This document shows positions 24,675 to 33,825 of a stretch of DNA of 64,000 nt, piece by piece. The translations under genes and the position numbers were made by a program. Each line of letters opens with the position of its first letter. The first letter of the stretch is position 1. Where the stretch lies: positions 114,058-178,057 of the forward strand of contig NZ_FOBO01000008.1 of the NCBI RefSeq assembly GCF_900109855.1. Direction: 5' to 3'. The notes under the pieces are model-generated. The model had not been told where the DNA came from. It did not search any database and was given only the letters and a program-made list of their open reading frames with translations. The DNA comes from Roseovarius tolerans (GTDB lineage: Bacteria > Pseudomonadota > Alphaproteobacteria > Rhodobacterales > Rhodobacteraceae).

Positions 24675-25358
24675 ATGAGCAAACAGTTGTTGATCGTCGA
24701 GGATGACCCGGAAATCACCTCGGCCCTGATGCGGGGGCTGGCGCTGCACGGTTATGAGGCCGAGGCCGAGAACCGCGCGGGCCGGGCCTTGGCGCGGCTG
24801 GAGCGGGGGCGGTTTTCCTGTGCCATCGTGGATGTGATGCTGGGCAACGACAGCGGGCTTTCACTGGTGCGCGAGGCGCGGGAGCGGGGCCTGACGCTGC
24901 CGATCCTGATGCTGTCGGCGCTGTCGGATGTGGAGGACCGCGCGGCGGGGCTGGAGGCGGGGGCGGATGATTATGTGGTCAAGCCGTTTTCGTTTGACGA
25001 ATTGGTGGCGCGGCTGCGGGTGCAGGAAGCGCGCGCCGATCACCGGCAGGTCGCGGCGGCGACGCTCTGCCCGCGCGAGCGGGTGCTGCGGCGGGGGGGT
25101 GATGCGGTGACGCTGACCGAGCGGGAATATGCGCTTTTGGCGCTGCTTATCGAGCATGGCGGCACGGCACAGCCGCGCCACGCGATCTTTGACGCGCTTT
25201 GGGCGGCCGAGGGATCGGCCAGCGAAAACGTGGTGGATGTTTATATCGGTTATCTGAGGCGCAAGCTGGCCGAGGGCGATTTCGGGTTCGAGATCAAGAC
25301 GATACGCAGCAAAGGGTTTTGCCTGGATGGGGTTGCGCCGCGCCTGAAGACCCCTTGA
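24675..25358 (+). CDS. OmpR-family response regulator
   Basis: 227 residues. The receiver domain has the acidic pair EDD near residue 9, the phosphoryl acceptor Asp53 in AIVDVMLG, the threonine/serine position in MLSALSD and the lysine in YVVKPFS. The C-terminal winged helix shows LTEREYALLALLI, ENVVDVYIGYLRRKL and IKTIRSKGFCL. It is the partner of the kinase just upstream. The start at 24675 begins the conserved receiver. Targets are not known; the pqqA promoter and the shared palindrome lie just downstream. Confidence 0.9.
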   Translation: MSKQLLIVEDDPEITSALMRGLALHGYEAEAENRAGRALARLERGRFSCAIVDVMLGNDSGLSLVREARERGLTLPILMLSALSDVEDRAAGLEAGADDYVVKPFSFDELVARLRVQEARADHRQVAAATLCPRERVLRRGGDAVTLTEREYALLALLIEHGGTAQPRHAIFDALWAAEGSASENVVDVYIGYLRRKLAEGDFGFEIKTIRSKGFCLDGVAPRLKTP

Positions 25359-25359
25359 T

Positions 25360-25396
25360 GCAGACCAAAGTCTGCATATCTCTTATAAAATAAGAG
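25360..25396. promoter_or_regulatory. tandem palindromes upstream of pqqA (operator candidate, copy 2)
   Basis: Two inverted repeats lie side by side. GCAGAC-CAAA-GTCTGC at 25360-25375 could be a short hairpin ending the response regulator transcript or an operator. CTCTTATAAAATAAGAG at 25380-25396 is a 17-nt perfect palindrome whose inner 15 nt are identical to 15997-16011. The palindrome ends 70 nt before the pqqA start. The shared site suggests that pqqA and the divergent ABC/DUF3280 operons answer to one regulator. Confidence 0.6.
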
Positions 25397-25466
25397 TCGC
25401 CCGAGTACGAGTGATCTGGCAGTCTTGAGCTGTCAAAACGACATACAAATGAGGAGGACCCTTGTC

Positions 25467-25565
25467 ATGGCATGGACCAAACCCACGCTCCGCGAAATCG
25501 AGTGCGGCATGGAAATCAACATGTACGGCCCGGAATTCGAAGACGACCGCGAAGTACTGTTCTGA
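25467..25565 (+). CDS. pqqA: PqqA, PQQ precursor peptide
   Basis: 32 residues beginning MAWTKPTLREIECG and ending DDREVLF. The glutamate and tyrosine that are crosslinked to make PQQ are Glu16 and Tyr20 in MEINMYGPE, with the usual three residues between. GAGGAGGACC is a strong ribosome site, as expected for a precursor needed in bulk. The start is 16 nt before pqqB. The peptide is bound by PqqD, crosslinked by PqqE and later processed. Confidence 0.95.
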   Translation: MAWTKPTLREIECGMEINMYGPEFEDDREVLF

Positions 25566-25580
25566 TCCAGGGCGCGCGGA

Positions 25581-26483
25581 ATGACGATGAGTTTCCGCGC
25601 GCGCATACTCGGGGCGGCTGCCGGTGGTGGCCTCCCGCAATGGAATTGCGGCTGTCCCAACTGTAACCTCGCGCGAGCGGGGGACATCCCCGCTCAGACG
25701 CAGTCGTCACTGGCCGTGACGGCAGATGGTGCGACCTGGGCAATTCTCAATGCCTCTCCTGATATTCGAGAGCAGCTTGCGCGTGCCCCGTCTCTCCATC
25801 CAAGTGGGCTGCGCGAGCTGCCTCTTGCGTCCGTGCTTGTGACCAATGGTGACATTGATCATGTGGCGGGGCTGTTGACGCTGCGCGAGATGCAGGCGTT
25901 CACACTGTTTGCGACGCCGGGCATTCACGAGGTGCTGGACGCCAATCCGATTTTCGATGCGCTGAACCGTTCGGTCGTGGACCGGGCGGCGATTGCGCTG
26001 GATACGCCCTTTGAACTGGTGCCGGGGCTTGAGGCAACGCTGTTTGCCGTGCCGGGCAAGGTGCCGCTCTACATGGAGGCGGGCGAGGTGCAGACCGATC
26101 TTGTGGGCGAGCAGACCGTTGGGGTGGAGTTGCGTTCGGGCGATACCCGGGTCTATTACATCCCCGGCTGCGCGATGCTGAGCGACACGCTGGCCGAGCG
26201 GCTGGTGGGGGCGGATGCGGTGTTTTTCGACGGCACGCTGTGGCGCGACGATGAAATGCGGCGCGCGGGCCTGGGCGAGAAGACCGGCAAGCGCATGGGC
26301 CATATGTCGATGAGCGGGGCGGACGGCTCGATCGCTGCTTTCGCCGGGCTTACCATCGGACAGAAGGTCTTTGTGCATATGAACAACACCAACCCCGTCT
26401 TGCGCCCCGACTCGGATGAGCGCGCCGAGGCCGAGGCGGCGGGATGGATCATCGGTCAGGATGGAATGGAGATCACGGCATGA
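25581..26483 (+). CDS. pqqB: PqqB, metallo-hydrolase of PQQ synthesis
   Basis: 300 residues, metallo-beta-lactamase fold. LGAAAGGGLPQWNCGCPNC opens the family, with the cysteines of the structural zinc site. NGDIDHVAGLL is the modified metal motif, and GHMSMSG and FVHMNNTNP are the later ligand regions. PqqB hydroxylates the crosslinked Glu-Tyr intermediate. The ATG at 25581 is used; a second ATG two codons later (25587) has slightly better spacing. Overlaps pqqC by 4 nt. Confidence 0.95.
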   Translation: MTMSFRARILGAAAGGGLPQWNCGCPNCNLARAGDIPAQTQSSLAVTADGATWAILNASPDIREQLARAPSLHPSGLRELPLASVLVTNGDIDHVAGLLTLREMQAFTLFATPGIHEVLDANPIFDALNRSVVDRAAIALDTPFELVPGLEATLFAVPGKVPLYMEAGEVQTDLVGEQTVGVELRSGDTRVYYIPGCAMLSDTLAERLVGADAVFFDGTLWRDDEMRRAGLGEKTGKRMGHMSMSGADGSIAAFAGLTIGQKVFVHMNNTNPVLRPDSDERAEAEAAGWIIGQDGMEITA

Positions 26484-27229
26484 CCCCGTCGAAAGAGGAG
26501 TTCGAAGCACGGCTGCGGCAGATCGGGGCGGAGCGGTATCACGACCGCCACCCGTTTCACGCGATGTTGCATGGCGGCGAGTGCAGCCCCGATCAGGTGC
26601 GCGCCTGGGTGATCAACCGCTATTATTATCAGCATTCGATCCCGATGAAGGACGCGGCCTTTATGAGCCGGGTCGAGGACCCGGATTTGCGCCGGATCTG
26701 GCGGTCGCGGATCGAGGATCACGACGGCACCGACACCAATGAGGGCGGCATTCGCCGCTGGCTGCGGCTGGCCGAGGCGGTGGGGCTCGATCCCGATTAC
26801 GTGGCCTCTTGCGAGGGGGTGTTGCCTGCCACGCGCTTTGCCGTGGATGCCTATGTGCGGTTCGTGCGCGACAAGACCCTGCTGGAGGCGGTCGCGGCCT
26901 CGCTGACAGAGTTGTTCGCGCCCAAGATCCACGCGCAGCGCATCGAGGGGCTGTTGCAGAATTACGAGTTCGCGGATGACAGTTCGCTGTCGTACTTCCG
27001 CAACCGTCTGAAGGAGGCGCCGAAGGACGTGGCCTTTGGTCTGCAATGGGTGCTGGATCACGCCGATACCGCCGAGAAACAGGATGCCGCCGCCGCCGCG
27101 CTGATCTTCAAGACCGATGTGCTGTGGTCGCAACTGGATGCGCTGTATGGGGCCTATGTGGACCCCGCCCGCATTCCACCCGGCGCGTGGCAGCCCGGTG
27201 AAGGCCTGATGATGCAGAGGGCGTCATGA
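26480..27229 (+). CDS. pqqC: PqqC, pyrroloquinoline-quinone synthase
   Basis: 249 residues, all-helical haem-oxygenase-like fold. Family motifs seen are HPFHAMLHGGECSP, WVINRYYYQHSIPMKDAAF, IEDHDGT and YFRNRLKEAPKDV. It catalyses the last step, ring closure and oxidation of AHQQ to PQQ, without a metal. The ATG at 26480 overlaps the pqqB stop; the open frame begins 12 codons earlier but inside pqqB. Confidence 0.96.
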   Translation: MTPSKEEFEARLRQIGAERYHDRHPFHAMLHGGECSPDQVRAWVINRYYYQHSIPMKDAAFMSRVEDPDLRRIWRSRIEDHDGTDTNEGGIRRWLRLAEAVGLDPDYVASCEGVLPATRFAVDAYVRFVRDKTLLEAVAASLTELFAPKIHAQRIEGLLQNYEFADDSSLSYFRNRLKEAPKDVAFGLQWVLDHADTAEKQDAAAAALIFKTDVLWSQLDALYGAYVDPARIPPGAWQPGEGLMMQRAS

Positions 27230-27504
27230 TGAAACCTGCCGATATCCCCGCCCTGCCGCGCGGTGTGCGGCTGCATTTCGACCGCGTCCGCGAGACCTGG
27301 GTGTTGCTGGCCCCCGAGCGCGCCGTGACGCTCGACATGGTGGGGCATGCGATATTGTCCGAGGTCGACGGGCGGCGCAGTTTCGGGGAAATCACGCAGA
27401 TGCTGGCCGCGAAATACGATGCACCGCCCGAGCAGATTGCCGAGGATAGCGCCGGGTTTCTGTCCGCGTTGCGCGACCGGCGGTTTCTGGACGTGACGGC
27501 ATGA
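27226..27504 (+). CDS. pqqD: PqqD, peptide chaperone of PQQ synthesis
   Basis: 92 residues, RiPP recognition element that binds PqqA and delivers it to PqqE. Motifs are PRGVRLHFDRVRETWVLLAPE and ILSEVDGRRSFGEI. Overlaps pqqC and pqqE by 4 nt each. Confidence 0.94.
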   Translation: MMKPADIPALPRGVRLHFDRVRETWVLLAPERAVTLDMVGHAILSEVDGRRSFGEITQMLAAKYDAPPEQIAEDSAGFLSALRDRRFLDVTA

Positions 27505-28601
27505 CCAAGGTGAATCCGCCCATCGCAATGCTGGCCGAGTTGACGCATCGCTGTCCGCTGTCGTGCCCCTATTGTTCGAACCCGCTGGAACTGGCCCGGC
27601 AGGAGAGCGAGATCGATACCGCGACCTGGGTGGATGTGTTCCGGCAGGCGGCTGATCTGGGGGTGTTGCAACTGCATCTTTCCGGGGGCGAGCCGGCATC
27701 GCGCCGCGATCTGACCGAACTGGTCGCGGGGGCGCGCGAGGCGGGACTTTATACCAATCTCATCACCTCGGGCATCGGGTTGACCGAGCGGCGGCTGCGC
27801 GAGTTGGACGAGGCGGGGCTGGATCATGTGCAGCTGTCGTTGCAGGGCACCGACCCGGCCATGGCTGACGAGATCGGCGGCTATCGCGGTGGGTTTGCCC
27901 GCAAGATGCAGGTGGCCGAGTGGATCGGCGAGATCGGCTTTCCGCTGACGCTGAACGCGGTGCTGCACCGGCGCAACCTGCATCAGTTGCCGCGCGCCAT
28001 TGAGATGGCCGGGGAAATGGGCGCGCGCCGAATCGAGGTGGCGACGGTGCAATTCCACGGCTGGGCGCTGGAAAACCGCGACGCGCTGATGCCGACGCGC
28101 GAGCAGGCGCGCGAGGCGACACGGCTGGTGGCCGAGGCGCGGGCGCGTCTGAAAGGGCGGCTGGTGATCGACTATGTGCCCGCCGATTATCACGAGGACC
28201 TGCCCAAGCGTTGCATGGGCGGCTGGGGCAGCAGCGGTCTGAACATCACGCCTGACGGGCAGGTTCTGCCCTGTCACGCGGCGCAGAGCATTCCGCATCT
28301 GAGCTTTGATCGGGTGACCGAGCGGCCCCTGCGGGAGATCTGGTACGAGGGGGCAGCGTTCAACGCCTATCGCGGCACGGACTGGATGCAGGAGCCGTGC
28401 AAGAGTTGCGAGCGCAAGGAAATCGACTTTGGCGGCTGCCGCTGTCAGGCGATGGCGATCCTCGGTGATCCGGATGCGACCGATCCGGTCTGCGTGAAAT
28501 CGCCCCATCACGGCGTCTTGCAGGCCAGTGCCGATGCCCATGCCACGCGCGATGACGCGGCGCTGGTTTACCGGACTATGCCGCAGAAAACGAGCGTCTG
28601 A
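27501..28601 (+). CDS. pqqE: PqqE, radical SAM glutamate-tyrosine crosslinking enzyme
   Basis: 366 residues. CPLSCPYC gives Cys18, Cys22 and Cys25 for the SAM cluster. The SPASM region holds further cysteines (LPCHAAQ, EPCKSCERKEIDFGGCRCQAM, DPVCVKS) for auxiliary iron-sulfur clusters. It joins Glu16 and Tyr20 of PqqA. The gene ends the pqqABCDE operon; a convergent acylase gene begins 7 nt after its stop. Confidence 0.96.
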   Translation: MTKVNPPIAMLAELTHRCPLSCPYCSNPLELARQESEIDTATWVDVFRQAADLGVLQLHLSGGEPASRRDLTELVAGAREAGLYTNLITSGIGLTERRLRELDEAGLDHVQLSLQGTDPAMADEIGGYRGGFARKMQVAEWIGEIGFPLTLNAVLHRRNLHQLPRAIEMAGEMGARRIEVATVQFHGWALENRDALMPTREQAREATRLVAEARARLKGRLVIDYVPADYHEDLPKRCMGGWGSSGLNITPDGQVLPCHAAQSIPHLSFDRVTERPLREIWYEGAAFNAYRGTDWMQEPCKSCERKEIDFGGCRCQAMAILGDPDATDPVCVKSPHHGVLQASADAHATRDDAALVYRTMPQKTSV

Positions 28602-28608
28602 GCCGAGG

Positions 28609-31086
28609 TCATTCCGCGCGCGGCTCCAGCACCGTGACGCCGACCGAGGCGGCGCGTGCCAGATCCGGGTCGAGCGACATCGGGATATATTCGCCGCGCC
28701 GCCAAAGCTGGGCCAGATCGTCGTAATGGCGGCTGAGGAAATGGCCCGACTGGCCGGTCGCGATGATGAACACGCTGCTGTCGGGATCGGCGAAATCATA
28801 GACCCCGCGATAGCCCGCGCCGTGCACGTTCTGGAACGGGTCCGGCCCCTCGCCGCCGCGCGTGCGCCCGCGCAGGAGCGTGTTGTCGCCGCCTGATGTG
28901 GATTGCCGGATGTTGACGAAATAGCGCAAGAGCGGCACCTCGCCCAGCACCTGATGATCATGCGTCGCCTGATGCGCGTCGCCCCATCGCAGGCTTTCGA
29001 GCGAGGTGCCGTAGCGTTCCTCGATCCAGATCAGCGCATCGTCGAGCGCCATGCGCGAGATGTCCGAGCAGGTTTCCTGCGCCGCCGACTGCTTGACATC
29101 GCACCACGCAGCGGCACCGTCGACATCGCGAAAGACGCGCTCGATGAAGACCGGGTCGGGGTGATCAAACTCACGCGAGAGCGGCCCGAGATCGTCGCGG
29201 ATGAGCCGGTCCATCAGCGCCCGCATCCAGGCGGCATAGATCAGCGGTTCGGGCAGGTGCTCGTTCATCTCGCCGTTCCAAGCGGCAAGCATGGTGAGCG
29301 CGCGCTCGCGCAGGCGTTCGGGGGTGCCTTCGGGCGCGGCCTCGCCGGTGAACCACAGATCGGCCCCGATCAGCGGCAGGATCGAGCGGGCGGTAAAGCT
29401 GACGGTATCGAGCTGCGCCTCGATGAAGCTGTCGCGGGTATGCACCGCACGCCCCTGCATCAGGCGGCGCCAGCGGTGCACCCGCTGCGTGTCGCCCCAG
29501 AGGTAGCTGACATGCATCGGAAACGGGCGATCCACCACCTTGTTGTTGGTATTGCCGAGGATGCCGCCCTTGGGGGCGACGAATTCAGGGTTCGCGGCGA
29601 AGGGCAGCATGCCCTGCCAGCGGTTTTCCGGCAGCCAGCCGCGCGAGGGCATGCGCCCCTCGCTCTCGTGCCGGGCGCTGCGGCGGGGCATGGCGCCGAT
29701 CAGGCGCAGGGCGATGGTGTCCTGACCCACGAGCGTGAGGTTCTGCGAGGGCGCGATGTAGAGGCGGCTGAGGTCAATTGCCTGTTGCACGGTCTGCGCC
29801 CGCATCAGCCCCATGGCCGAGGTCATCGTCGTGTCCTCGCCGCTGAGCGCGGTCCAGGCGACTGAGGCGACATGGCCGGGCGGTGTCACCTCTGCCAGAT
29901 TGTAGTGACTGCCGGGCAGGACCGGGCCATTGTCGGTCCAGCGCAGGGTGAGGGTGACCGGATCGGCATCCTTGATCTCGATGATCGAGCGGCTGGTGCG
30001 AAAGCTCTTCCAGCCGTCGGGCGTGCGGTATTCGTTGGTGTTGTCGGGGTTCAGTTCCTCGATGAACACGTCCTGATCGTCGAGATAGGACGAGGTCACC
30101 CCCCAGCCCAGCCGCGCGCTGCGGCCCGTCAGGATCACCGGGATGCCGGGGATGGTGCCGCCGATCACGCCGCCCGATTGCAATTCCAGCCGGGCCAGAT
30201 ACCAGATGTTCGGGGCCGAAAAGCCCAAGTGCGGATCATTGGCCAGCAGCGTGCCGCCCGCCGCCGAGCGCGAGGGGGCGGCGGCAAAGGCATTGGAGGC
30301 CCCGGCAAAGGCGCGCCGTTTGAAGGGCGAGAGCGGATCGCCGGTCAGGTCTGGCTCTGCCTGCGCATGGCGAAATTCCGCACCAGGAAAGAGGCTGGCA
30401 TATTCCGGCAGGGCGGCGATGCCGCTGCCCGGCGCGAGCGGCATGATATCGTCGAGCCGGGCGGGATCGTCGAGCGCGAGCGAGGCGCGGGCGAATGTTA
30501 CTTCGTTGTCGAGATGGCCTGAGAGTTGCACCGCCATCAGCTTGATCAGCGCGATAGAATCGGCGGGCTGCCAGGGCGCGATCGGGGCGTTGAAGAGGAA
30601 CTGCTCGGGCGCGCCGCGCCCCAGCGCGTCCTGATTGATCTCGGTGATCCGCGCGTTGACGCCATCGGAATAGGCCTTGAGCGCCGCCAGCGTCTGCGCA
30701 TCCTGTGCCGCCACCGATTGCCGCGCGAGATTGTAGAGGTCGAAGCGGCGCAGCGTGCTGTCGATCTTGACGGTGCGGGTGCCGAACACCTCCGACAGAC
30801 GCCCCTGCACCGTGCGCCGCATGGTCATCATCTGCCACAGCCGGTCCTGCGCATGGGCATAGCCGAGGCCGAAAAACACATCGGTGTCTTTGGTGCCGAA
30901 AACATGCGGCACATTGGCGTTGTCGCGCACGATTTCGAGGGGCGCGTCGAGCCCGCGCACGGTGAGGCGCTTGTCATACTCCGGCAGCGAGCGTGAGAGC
31001 AGCATATAGGCCACCAGCACCGCCACCAGCGCCAGCACCACCACCGCGCCCGCCACGCGCAAAAGCCATTTGATAATCACCGCCAC
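28609..31086 (-). CDS. penicillin acylase family protein
   Basis: 825 residues from the GTG at 31086, which has GAGGCGACCCCT in front; the open frame begins further up at 31218 without family likeness. One N-terminal membrane segment (WLLRVAGAVVVLALVAVLVAYML) anchors or exports it. LEIVRDNANVPHVFG is the alpha chain opening. The Ntn-hydrolase nucleophile is the serine in FAGASNAFAAAPS, which becomes the N-terminus of the beta chain after self-cleavage. NDPHLGFSAPN and ILGNTNNKVVD follow. Members cleave amide bonds, for example of penicillin G or acyl-homoserine lactones; the substrate here is open. Confidence 0.88.
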   Translation of the reverse strand: MAVIIKWLLRVAGAVVVLALVAVLVAYMLLSRSLPEYDKRLTVRGLDAPLEIVRDNANVPHVFGTKDTDVFFGLGYAHAQDRLWQMMTMRRTVQGRLSEVFGTRTVKIDSTLRRFDLYNLARQSVAAQDAQTLAALKAYSDGVNARITEINQDALGRGAPEQFLFNAPIAPWQPADSIALIKLMAVQLSGHLDNEVTFARASLALDDPARLDDIMPLAPGSGIAALPEYASLFPGAEFRHAQAEPDLTGDPLSPFKRRAFAGASNAFAAAPSRSAAGGTLLANDPHLGFSAPNIWYLARLELQSGGVIGGTIPGIPVILTGRSARLGWGVTSSYLDDQDVFIEELNPDNTNEYRTPDGWKSFRTSRSIIEIKDADPVTLTLRWTDNGPVLPGSHYNLAEVTPPGHVASVAWTALSGEDTTMTSAMGLMRAQTVQQAIDLSRLYIAPSQNLTLVGQDTIALRLIGAMPRRSARHESEGRMPSRGWLPENRWQGMLPFAANPEFVAPKGGILGNTNNKVVDRPFPMHVSYLWGDTQRVHRWRRLMQGRAVHTRDSFIEAQLDTVSFTARSILPLIGADLWFTGEAAPEGTPERLRERALTMLAAWNGEMNEHLPEPLIYAAWMRALMDRLIRDDLGPLSREFDHPDPVFIERVFRDVDGAAAWCDVKQSAAQETCSDISRMALDDALIWIEERYGTSLESLRWGDAHQATHDHQVLGEVPLLRYFVNIRQSTSGGDNTLLRGRTRGGEGPDPFQNVHGAGYRGVYDFADPDSSVFIIATGQSGHFLSRHYDDLAQLWRRGEYIPMSLDPDLARAASVGVTVLEPRAE

Positions 31087-31183
31087 AGGGGTCGCCTCAT
31101 CCGGGTTTCTGCTTGCATCTCCTGCGGGGATAGTCAGAAATCCCCCCTGAGACAATGGCAACACGCGACAGGAGGAGAGAAGA

Positions 31184-32056
31184 ATGGCAAAGCTGGCATT
31201 TCTGGGATTGGGCGTCATGGGCTATCCGATGGCGGGACATCTGCAGGCCGCGGGCCATGATGTCTGCGTCTACAACCGCACCGCGTCGAAGGCCGAAAAA
31301 TGGGCAGCGCAGCATGGCGGGCGCCACGCGCCAAGCCCGCGCGAGGCTGCAGAGGGGGCCGAGTTCGTGTTGGCCTGCGTCGGCAATGACGACGATCTGC
31401 GCAGCGTCTGCCTGGGCGGGGACGGGGCCTTTGCCGGGATGGATGATGGCGCGATCTTCGTCGATCACACGACGGTCTCGTCCAAGGTCACGGCAGAGCT
31501 TTATGCCGGGGCGCGCTCCGGTGGGCAGCAATTTGTCGACGCGCCCGTGTCGGGCGGTCAGGCGGGGGCCGAGAATGGTCAGCTCTCGATCATGTGCGGC
31601 GGCGATCAGGCCGCCTATGACGCGGCTGAGCCGATCATGAACACCTATGCCAAGCTCTGCCGCCGGATCGGCGACAGCGGCGCGGGGCAGATGACCAAGA
31701 TGTGCAACCAGATCGCCATCGCCGGTCTGGTGCAGGGCCTGTCCGAGGCGCTGCATTTCGCCGAGAAGGCGGGGCTTGACGGGCGCGCGGTGGTCGAGGT
31801 GATCAGCCAGGGGGCCGCCGGGTCGTGGCAGATGAACAATCGCTACGAGACCATGCTCGACGACAAGTGGGAGCACGGCTTCGCCGTCGACTGGATGCGC
31901 AAGGATCTGGGGATTTGTCTCTCGACCGCCGACGAGACCGGCGCGAGCCTGCCGGTCACGGCCCTGGTCGATCAGTTCTACAAGGATGTGCAGGCCATGG
32001 GCGGCGGGCGTTGGGACACCTCCAGCCTCTTCGCGCGGCTGCGCAAGCTGGGCTGA
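31184..32056 (+). CDS. NAD(P)-dependent oxidoreductase, 3-hydroxyisobutyrate dehydrogenase family
   Basis: 290 residues. Rossmann motif GLGVMGYPMAGHL, substrate-binding DAPVSGGQAGAENG and catalytic lysine in GAGQMTKMCNQ. It oxidises a beta-hydroxyacid or reduces a semialdehyde such as succinic or glyoxylic; the precise substrate cannot be told. AGGAGAGAAG precedes the ATG. Divergent from the acylase gene across 97 nt. Confidence 0.88.
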   Translation: MAKLAFLGLGVMGYPMAGHLQAAGHDVCVYNRTASKAEKWAAQHGGRHAPSPREAAEGAEFVLACVGNDDDLRSVCLGGDGAFAGMDDGAIFVDHTTVSSKVTAELYAGARSGGQQFVDAPVSGGQAGAENGQLSIMCGGDQAAYDAAEPIMNTYAKLCRRIGDSGAGQMTKMCNQIAIAGLVQGLSEALHFAEKAGLDGRAVVEVISQGAAGSWQMNNRYETMLDDKWEHGFAVDWMRKDLGICLSTADETGASLPVTALVDQFYKDVQAMGGGRWDTSSLFARLRKLG

Positions 32057-32066
32057 AACAGCTTCG

Positions 32067-32453
32067 TCAGGCGATCTTGCGGTCGCCTGACAGCCACTTT
32101 CGGGTGTCGATCACGTCGAAGACCAGCGAGATCACATCGACCGCCAGCAGGATCAGCAGGTAGATGCGATAGTCTGGGGCAATTTCCTGCGCCAGCAGCC
32201 ACAGCACCAACCCCAGCATCGGTGTCCAGATCAGCACATGCGGCAGCGCCATCAGTTTGGAAAAGCCGCGCTCGACCAGCATCATAACGCCGTTGAGCAG
32301 CATCGCCCCAACCGCCAGCGCCGCGACCCAGAGGCCAAAAGGCTCGGACAGGAACGCGAGTGACGCGGTATTCACCGGGACGAGGATGACTGACACCCAG
32401 GCCTGCACCCAGAGCGGCAGGCGGCGGTAGCTGTGCCAGATCTCGGAAATCAT
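32067..32453 (-). CDS. small integral membrane protein
   Basis: 128 residues with four hydrophobic segments (WVQAWVSVILVPVNTASLAF, LWVAALAVGAMLLNGVMML, VLIWTPMLGLVLWLL, YLLILLAVDVISLVFDVI). The end reads IDTRKWLSGDRKIA. AGGAGGGGCGTC precedes the ATG at 32453, which is preferred over the frame's first ATG at 32492. No function recognised. Convergent with the oxidoreductase gene, 10 nt apart. Confidence 0.7.
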   Translation of the reverse strand: MISEIWHSYRRLPLWVQAWVSVILVPVNTASLAFLSEPFGLWVAALAVGAMLLNGVMMLVERGFSKLMALPHVLIWTPMLGLVLWLLAQEIAPDYRIYLLILLAVDVISLVFDVIDTRKWLSGDRKIA

Positions 32454-32469
32454 GACGCGCCCCTCCTGC

Positions 32470-32491
32470 TTCTTTATGGCAAAAATACTCA
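32470..32491 (-). repeat. 22-nt recurring intergenic motif, copy 1
   Basis: TTCTTTATGG, one variable base (C here), then AAAAATACTCA. The same 22 nt with G at the variable base occur at 48990-49011. Both copies face the same way relative to leftward genes. On the minus strand it reads as GAGTATTTTT followed by CCATAAAGAA. Here it lies just upstream of the ribosome site of the membrane-protein gene. Confidence 0.6.
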
Positions 32492-32514
32492 AAAAACCCG
32501 GCTGACGCCAGCGA

Positions 32515-33732
32515 TCACGCCGTGCGGGGGCGCATCACCAGCCAGATGAGCGTGGCCCCCGCCAGCATCAGGAAGGGCGCCATGGCGAGGTTGACGGCGG
32601 TCCAGCCCGCCTGTGCTGAGCTGCCCGAGCAGTTCATCAGCCCGCCCGAGGCGAGCGAGGCGAAGGTCACCCCGCCGAAGACCAGCAGATCATTCAGCCC
32701 CTGCATGCGCCCGCGCTCATGCGGGGCATGGGCACCCGCCAGCATCGTGGTCGCGCCGATAAAGCCGAAATTCCAGCCAAGCCCCAGCAGGATCAGCGCC
32801 ACAAAGAAATGCTCCAGCTCCACGCCGGAGAGCGCGACCGCGCCCGCACCGGCGAGGATGATCAGCCCGGTGGCGACGATCTTTTCCACCCCGAAGCGCA
32901 CGATCAGATGGCCGGTGAAGAACGAGGGGATATACATAGCCAGCACATGCGCGGTGACCACATCCGCCGCGTTGCCCTCGTCAAAGCCGCAGCCGACCAC
33001 GGCGAGCGGCGTCGAGGTCATCACCAGGTTCATCAGCGCGTAGGAGACCATGGCGCAGATCACCGCCACCGCGATGCGCGGGGTCTTCAGCAATTCCATG
33101 CGCGAACGCCCGCGCGGCGCGTCCTCGGAGGGTACGGGCGGCTTGGGGATGTCGAGGAGCAGGAACAGCAGCGCGCCGACGAGATTGAGCGCGATCACCG
33201 CCAGATAGGTGCCGAAGAACGGGATCACCATCGCTTGCGACGTGAGCTTGACCAGTTGCGGGCCGATGATGGCGCTCAAGAGGCCCCCGGCCATGACGTA
33301 GGAAATCGCCTTGGGGCGGAAGGTGTCGCTGGCGGTGTCGGCGGCGGCGAAACGGTAAAAGCCCTGCGCCGACATGTAGGTGCCGGTGATGAAGCTGCCC
33401 GCCAGAAAGATCGGGAAGGAGGCCACGTAGAGCCCATAGGCCCCGACAAGCCCGCCAATCGCCCCCGCAAGCGCCCCGATCATGAAGCCTGTGCGACGGC
33501 CAAAGCGTTGCATCATGTGCGACACCGGCGTGGCCGAGAGCATCGAACCCAGCACGATCAGCGAAATCGGCAGCGTGGCGAAACAGACATTCGAGGCCAG
33601 CGATTGTCCGGCGAGGCCGCCCACCACGAAGATCATCGGCATCTGCGCGCCGAGGATCGCCTGCGCGGCCACCAGAACGGCCACGTTGCGCTTGGCGCGA
33701 CTGTCGTCGATATGCAGGGCGGTGTCGGTCAT
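32515..33732 (-). CDS. major facilitator superfamily transporter
   Basis: 405 residues with twelve hydrophobic segments in two halves. Between segments 2 and 3 is the loop MMQRFGRRTGFM, the MFS motif A form. A cytoplasmic loop (KPPVPSEDAPRGRSRMEL) parts the halves. Substrate is unknown. The start at 33732 (MTDTALHID) is taken because residues upstream lack family likeness. Divergent from the DNA glycosylase gene. Confidence 0.82.
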   Translation of the reverse strand: MTDTALHIDDSRAKRNVAVLVAAQAILGAQMPMIFVVGGLAGQSLASNVCFATLPISLIVLGSMLSATPVSHMMQRFGRRTGFMIGALAGAIGGLVGAYGLYVASFPIFLAGSFITGTYMSAQGFYRFAAADTASDTFRPKAISYVMAGGLLSAIIGPQLVKLTSQAMVIPFFGTYLAVIALNLVGALLFLLLDIPKPPVPSEDAPRGRSRMELLKTPRIAVAVICAMVSYALMNLVMTSTPLAVVGCGFDEGNAADVVTAHVLAMYIPSFFTGHLIVRFGVEKIVATGLIILAGAGAVALSGVELEHFFVALILLGLGWNFGFIGATTMLAGAHAPHERGRMQGLNDLLVFGGVTFASLASGGLMNCSGSSAQAGWTAVNLAMAPFLMLAGATLIWLVMRPRTA

Positions 33733-33825
33733 GGCCAGCTTGCTAGACCCGGGCGCGGGCGGGTGCAAGCGCGATTGCGTCCGCACCCCCTTGGGTTTTG
33801 CCGCAAGCGGCCTATGATCGCGGGC

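Noticed and set aside
25360..25375. GCAGAC-CAAA-GTCTGC hairpin as a terminator of the response regulator gene
   Set aside because: Only 6 bp and no T run, so not called as a terminator on its own; kept as part of the regulatory region.
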